A DNA stretch of 64,000 bases. Origin: Massilia soli (GTDB lineage Bacteria > Pseudomonadota > Gammaproteobacteria > Burkholderiales > Burkholderiaceae_D). Under the pieces are notes generated by a model. It was not told the DNA's origin. It was given only the letters and a program-made list of their open reading frames with translations, and made no database searches. Below are positions 63,268 to 64,000 of this stretch, piece after piece (positions within the stretch are counted from its first letter, which is position 1; every line of letters begins with the position of its first letter). The translations under genes and the position numbers were made by a program. The stretch lies in the NCBI RefSeq assembly GCF_016809835.1, contig NZ_JAFBIL020000001.1, positions 62,001-126,000 of the forward strand, written 5' to 3'.

Positions 63268-63855
63268 ATGACCATGACACCCGCCCCCCTCCCCGACACC
63301 GAACTGCTGCGCCAGATGCGCAGCGGGACGGCGTGCGCGTTCCAGGCGCTGTACCGGCGCCACCAGGGCCCGCTGTACCGCTTCGCCGTGCTGCGCAGCG
63401 GCTCGCCCGACACCGCCGCCGACGTGGTGCAGGAAGTATTCATGGGCCTGTTGACGGACAGCTTGCGCTTCGACCCGCTGCGCGGCCAGCTGCAGCATTT
63501 CCTGTTCGGCGTGGCGCGCAACCTGATCCTCCGGCATGAGCAGGCGCGCGGCCGCACCGCCTGCCTGCCCGAGGGCGACGAGGGCGACGACGAGGCGGAC
63601 TGCGACAGCAGCACCGAGCCGCTCGCCCGCATGCTCAGCGACGAACTGGCCGGCGACGTACGCCGCGCGCTCGCCCTGCTGGCGCCGCACTACCGCGACG
63701 CCCTGATCCTGTACGAAATGCACGACCTGTCTTACCAGGAAATCGCCGCCATCTGCCAGGTCGATCTCGGCACCGTCCGCTCGCGCCTGTCGCGCGGCCG
63801 CGCCCTGCTGGCAAAACGCCTGGGCGCCCACCGCCCCGCATTGAGCAACGCCTGA
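63268..63855 (+). CDS. ECF-type RNA polymerase sigma factor
   Basis: A 195-residue protein. ATG 63268 is chosen; GTG 63238 and ATG 63274 are alternatives and no ribosome site decides. Region 2 (MRSGTACAFQALYRRHQGPL, VVQEVFMGLL, GQLQHFLFGVARNLILRHE) and region 4 (LAPHYRDALILYEMHDLSYQ, EIAAICQVDLGTVRSRLSRG) are both present with the short acidic linker (EGDEGDDEAD) of ECF factors. The next gene, cut by the window edge, is probably its anti-sigma partner. The signal and regulon are unknown. Confidence 0.93.
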   Translation: MTMTPAPLPDTELLRQMRSGTACAFQALYRRHQGPLYRFAVLRSGSPDTAADVVQEVFMGLLTDSLRFDPLRGQLQHFLFGVARNLILRHEQARGRTACLPEGDEGDDEADCDSSTEPLARMLSDELAGDVRRALALLAPHYRDALILYEMHDLSYQEIAAICQVDLGTVRSRLSRGRALLAKRLGAHRPALSNA

Positions 63856-63870
63856 CCGATCGGAAAATAC

Positions 63871-64000
63871 ATGGATACCCACCTCCCCAATGACGGCCTC
63901 GACGGCCACCTCAAGGCGCTGCGCTCGGAAACCGAACAGCTCAACGCCCCGCCTTGCGTCGAGCAGGAACTGATGGCGGCATTCGCCCGGCAGCATGCGC
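63871..64000 (+). CDS. N-terminus of a hypothetical protein, probable anti-sigma partner (cut by window edge)
   Basis: Only 43 residues are visible, from ATG 63871, 15 bp after the sigma factor stop. The sequence (MDTHLPNDGLDGHLKALRSE, then PPCVEQELMAAFARQH) is soluble and helical, with a single Cys. The position directly after an ECF sigma gene suggests an anti-sigma factor, but no defining motif lies inside the window. Confidence 0.6.
   Translation, partial: MDTHLPNDGLDGHLKALRSETEQLNAPPCVEQELMAAFARQHA

Noticed and set aside
1-64000. Prophage, insertion sequences, CRISPR arrays, tRNA or rRNA genes
   Set aside because: No integrase, transposase or cas gene, no regular direct repeats and no cloverleaf-like sequence were noticed. 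Reading by eye could miss a degenerate element or a single tRNA.

Overview
The window reads as ordinary chromosome from a high-GC betaproteobacterium, most likely Oxalobacteraceae (Massilia/Duganella/Janthinobacterium-like). This is inferred from gene content: several GGDEF-EAL proteins, a DUF3305/DUF3306-type formate dehydrogenase operon, many exported peptidases and lipoproteins, and a CysB-type sulfate locus. No rRNA, tRNA, insertion sequence, prophage or CRISPR array was seen. About 58 protein genes are supported; two are cut by the window edges.

Layout. 1-7840: a light-linked block with a photolyase-family gene (cut at the left edge), a short-chain dehydrogenase, a renalase-like FAD oxidoreductase, a small Trp-rich protein, a bacteriophytochrome fused to GGDEF-EAL, and an MHYT-GGDEF-EAL membrane protein. 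8043-13660: a glutathione transferase behind a Fur-like site, a TIM-barrel isomerase-like lipoprotein, an M28 peptidase, a CAT-like acyltransferase, and a MerR regulator divergent from a fasciclin-domain protein. 13856-22710: stress and housekeeping genes (PNPOx-like protein, DUF817, host-attachment family protein, DUF2058, CAP-domain protein, chemoreceptor, LLM flavin enzyme, glutathione-dependent formaldehyde dehydrogenase). 22876-29339: a Kef-type antiporter, a methyltransferase, an amidohydrolase, a TPR protein and PsiF. 29425-38939: two more GGDEF-EAL proteins flanking a sulfate-binding protein/CysB-family pair and an S9 peptidase. 39109-48635: an eleven-gene, tightly packed minus-strand formate dehydrogenase operon. 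48779-64000: exported hydrolases, an exported methyltransferase with an amino-acid permease, a DUF882 TAT protein, a MEDS-GGDEF-EAL protein, an MFS transporter, an M20 peptidase, a sorbosone/glucose dehydrogenase-like lipoprotein, a thioesterase, and an ECF sigma factor with the start of its probable partner.

How it fits together. Five multidomain c-di-GMP proteins with five different input modules (phytochrome, MHYT, Cache-PAS, PAS-PAS, MEDS) lie within 55 kb. Four keep both catalytic signatures and the inhibitory RxxD site. The one at 29425 has lost the GGDEF signature and probably acts only as a phosphodiesterase. Formaldehyde oxidation (frmA) and the periplasmic-type formate dehydrogenase could form a C1 detoxification route, although the genes are far apart. 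No wholly new system is proven. The best candidates for something undescribed are the accessory lipoproteins inside the formate dehydrogenase operon, the MerR regulator with a non-B12 sensor domain beside a fasciclin gene, and the photolyase/phytochrome block.
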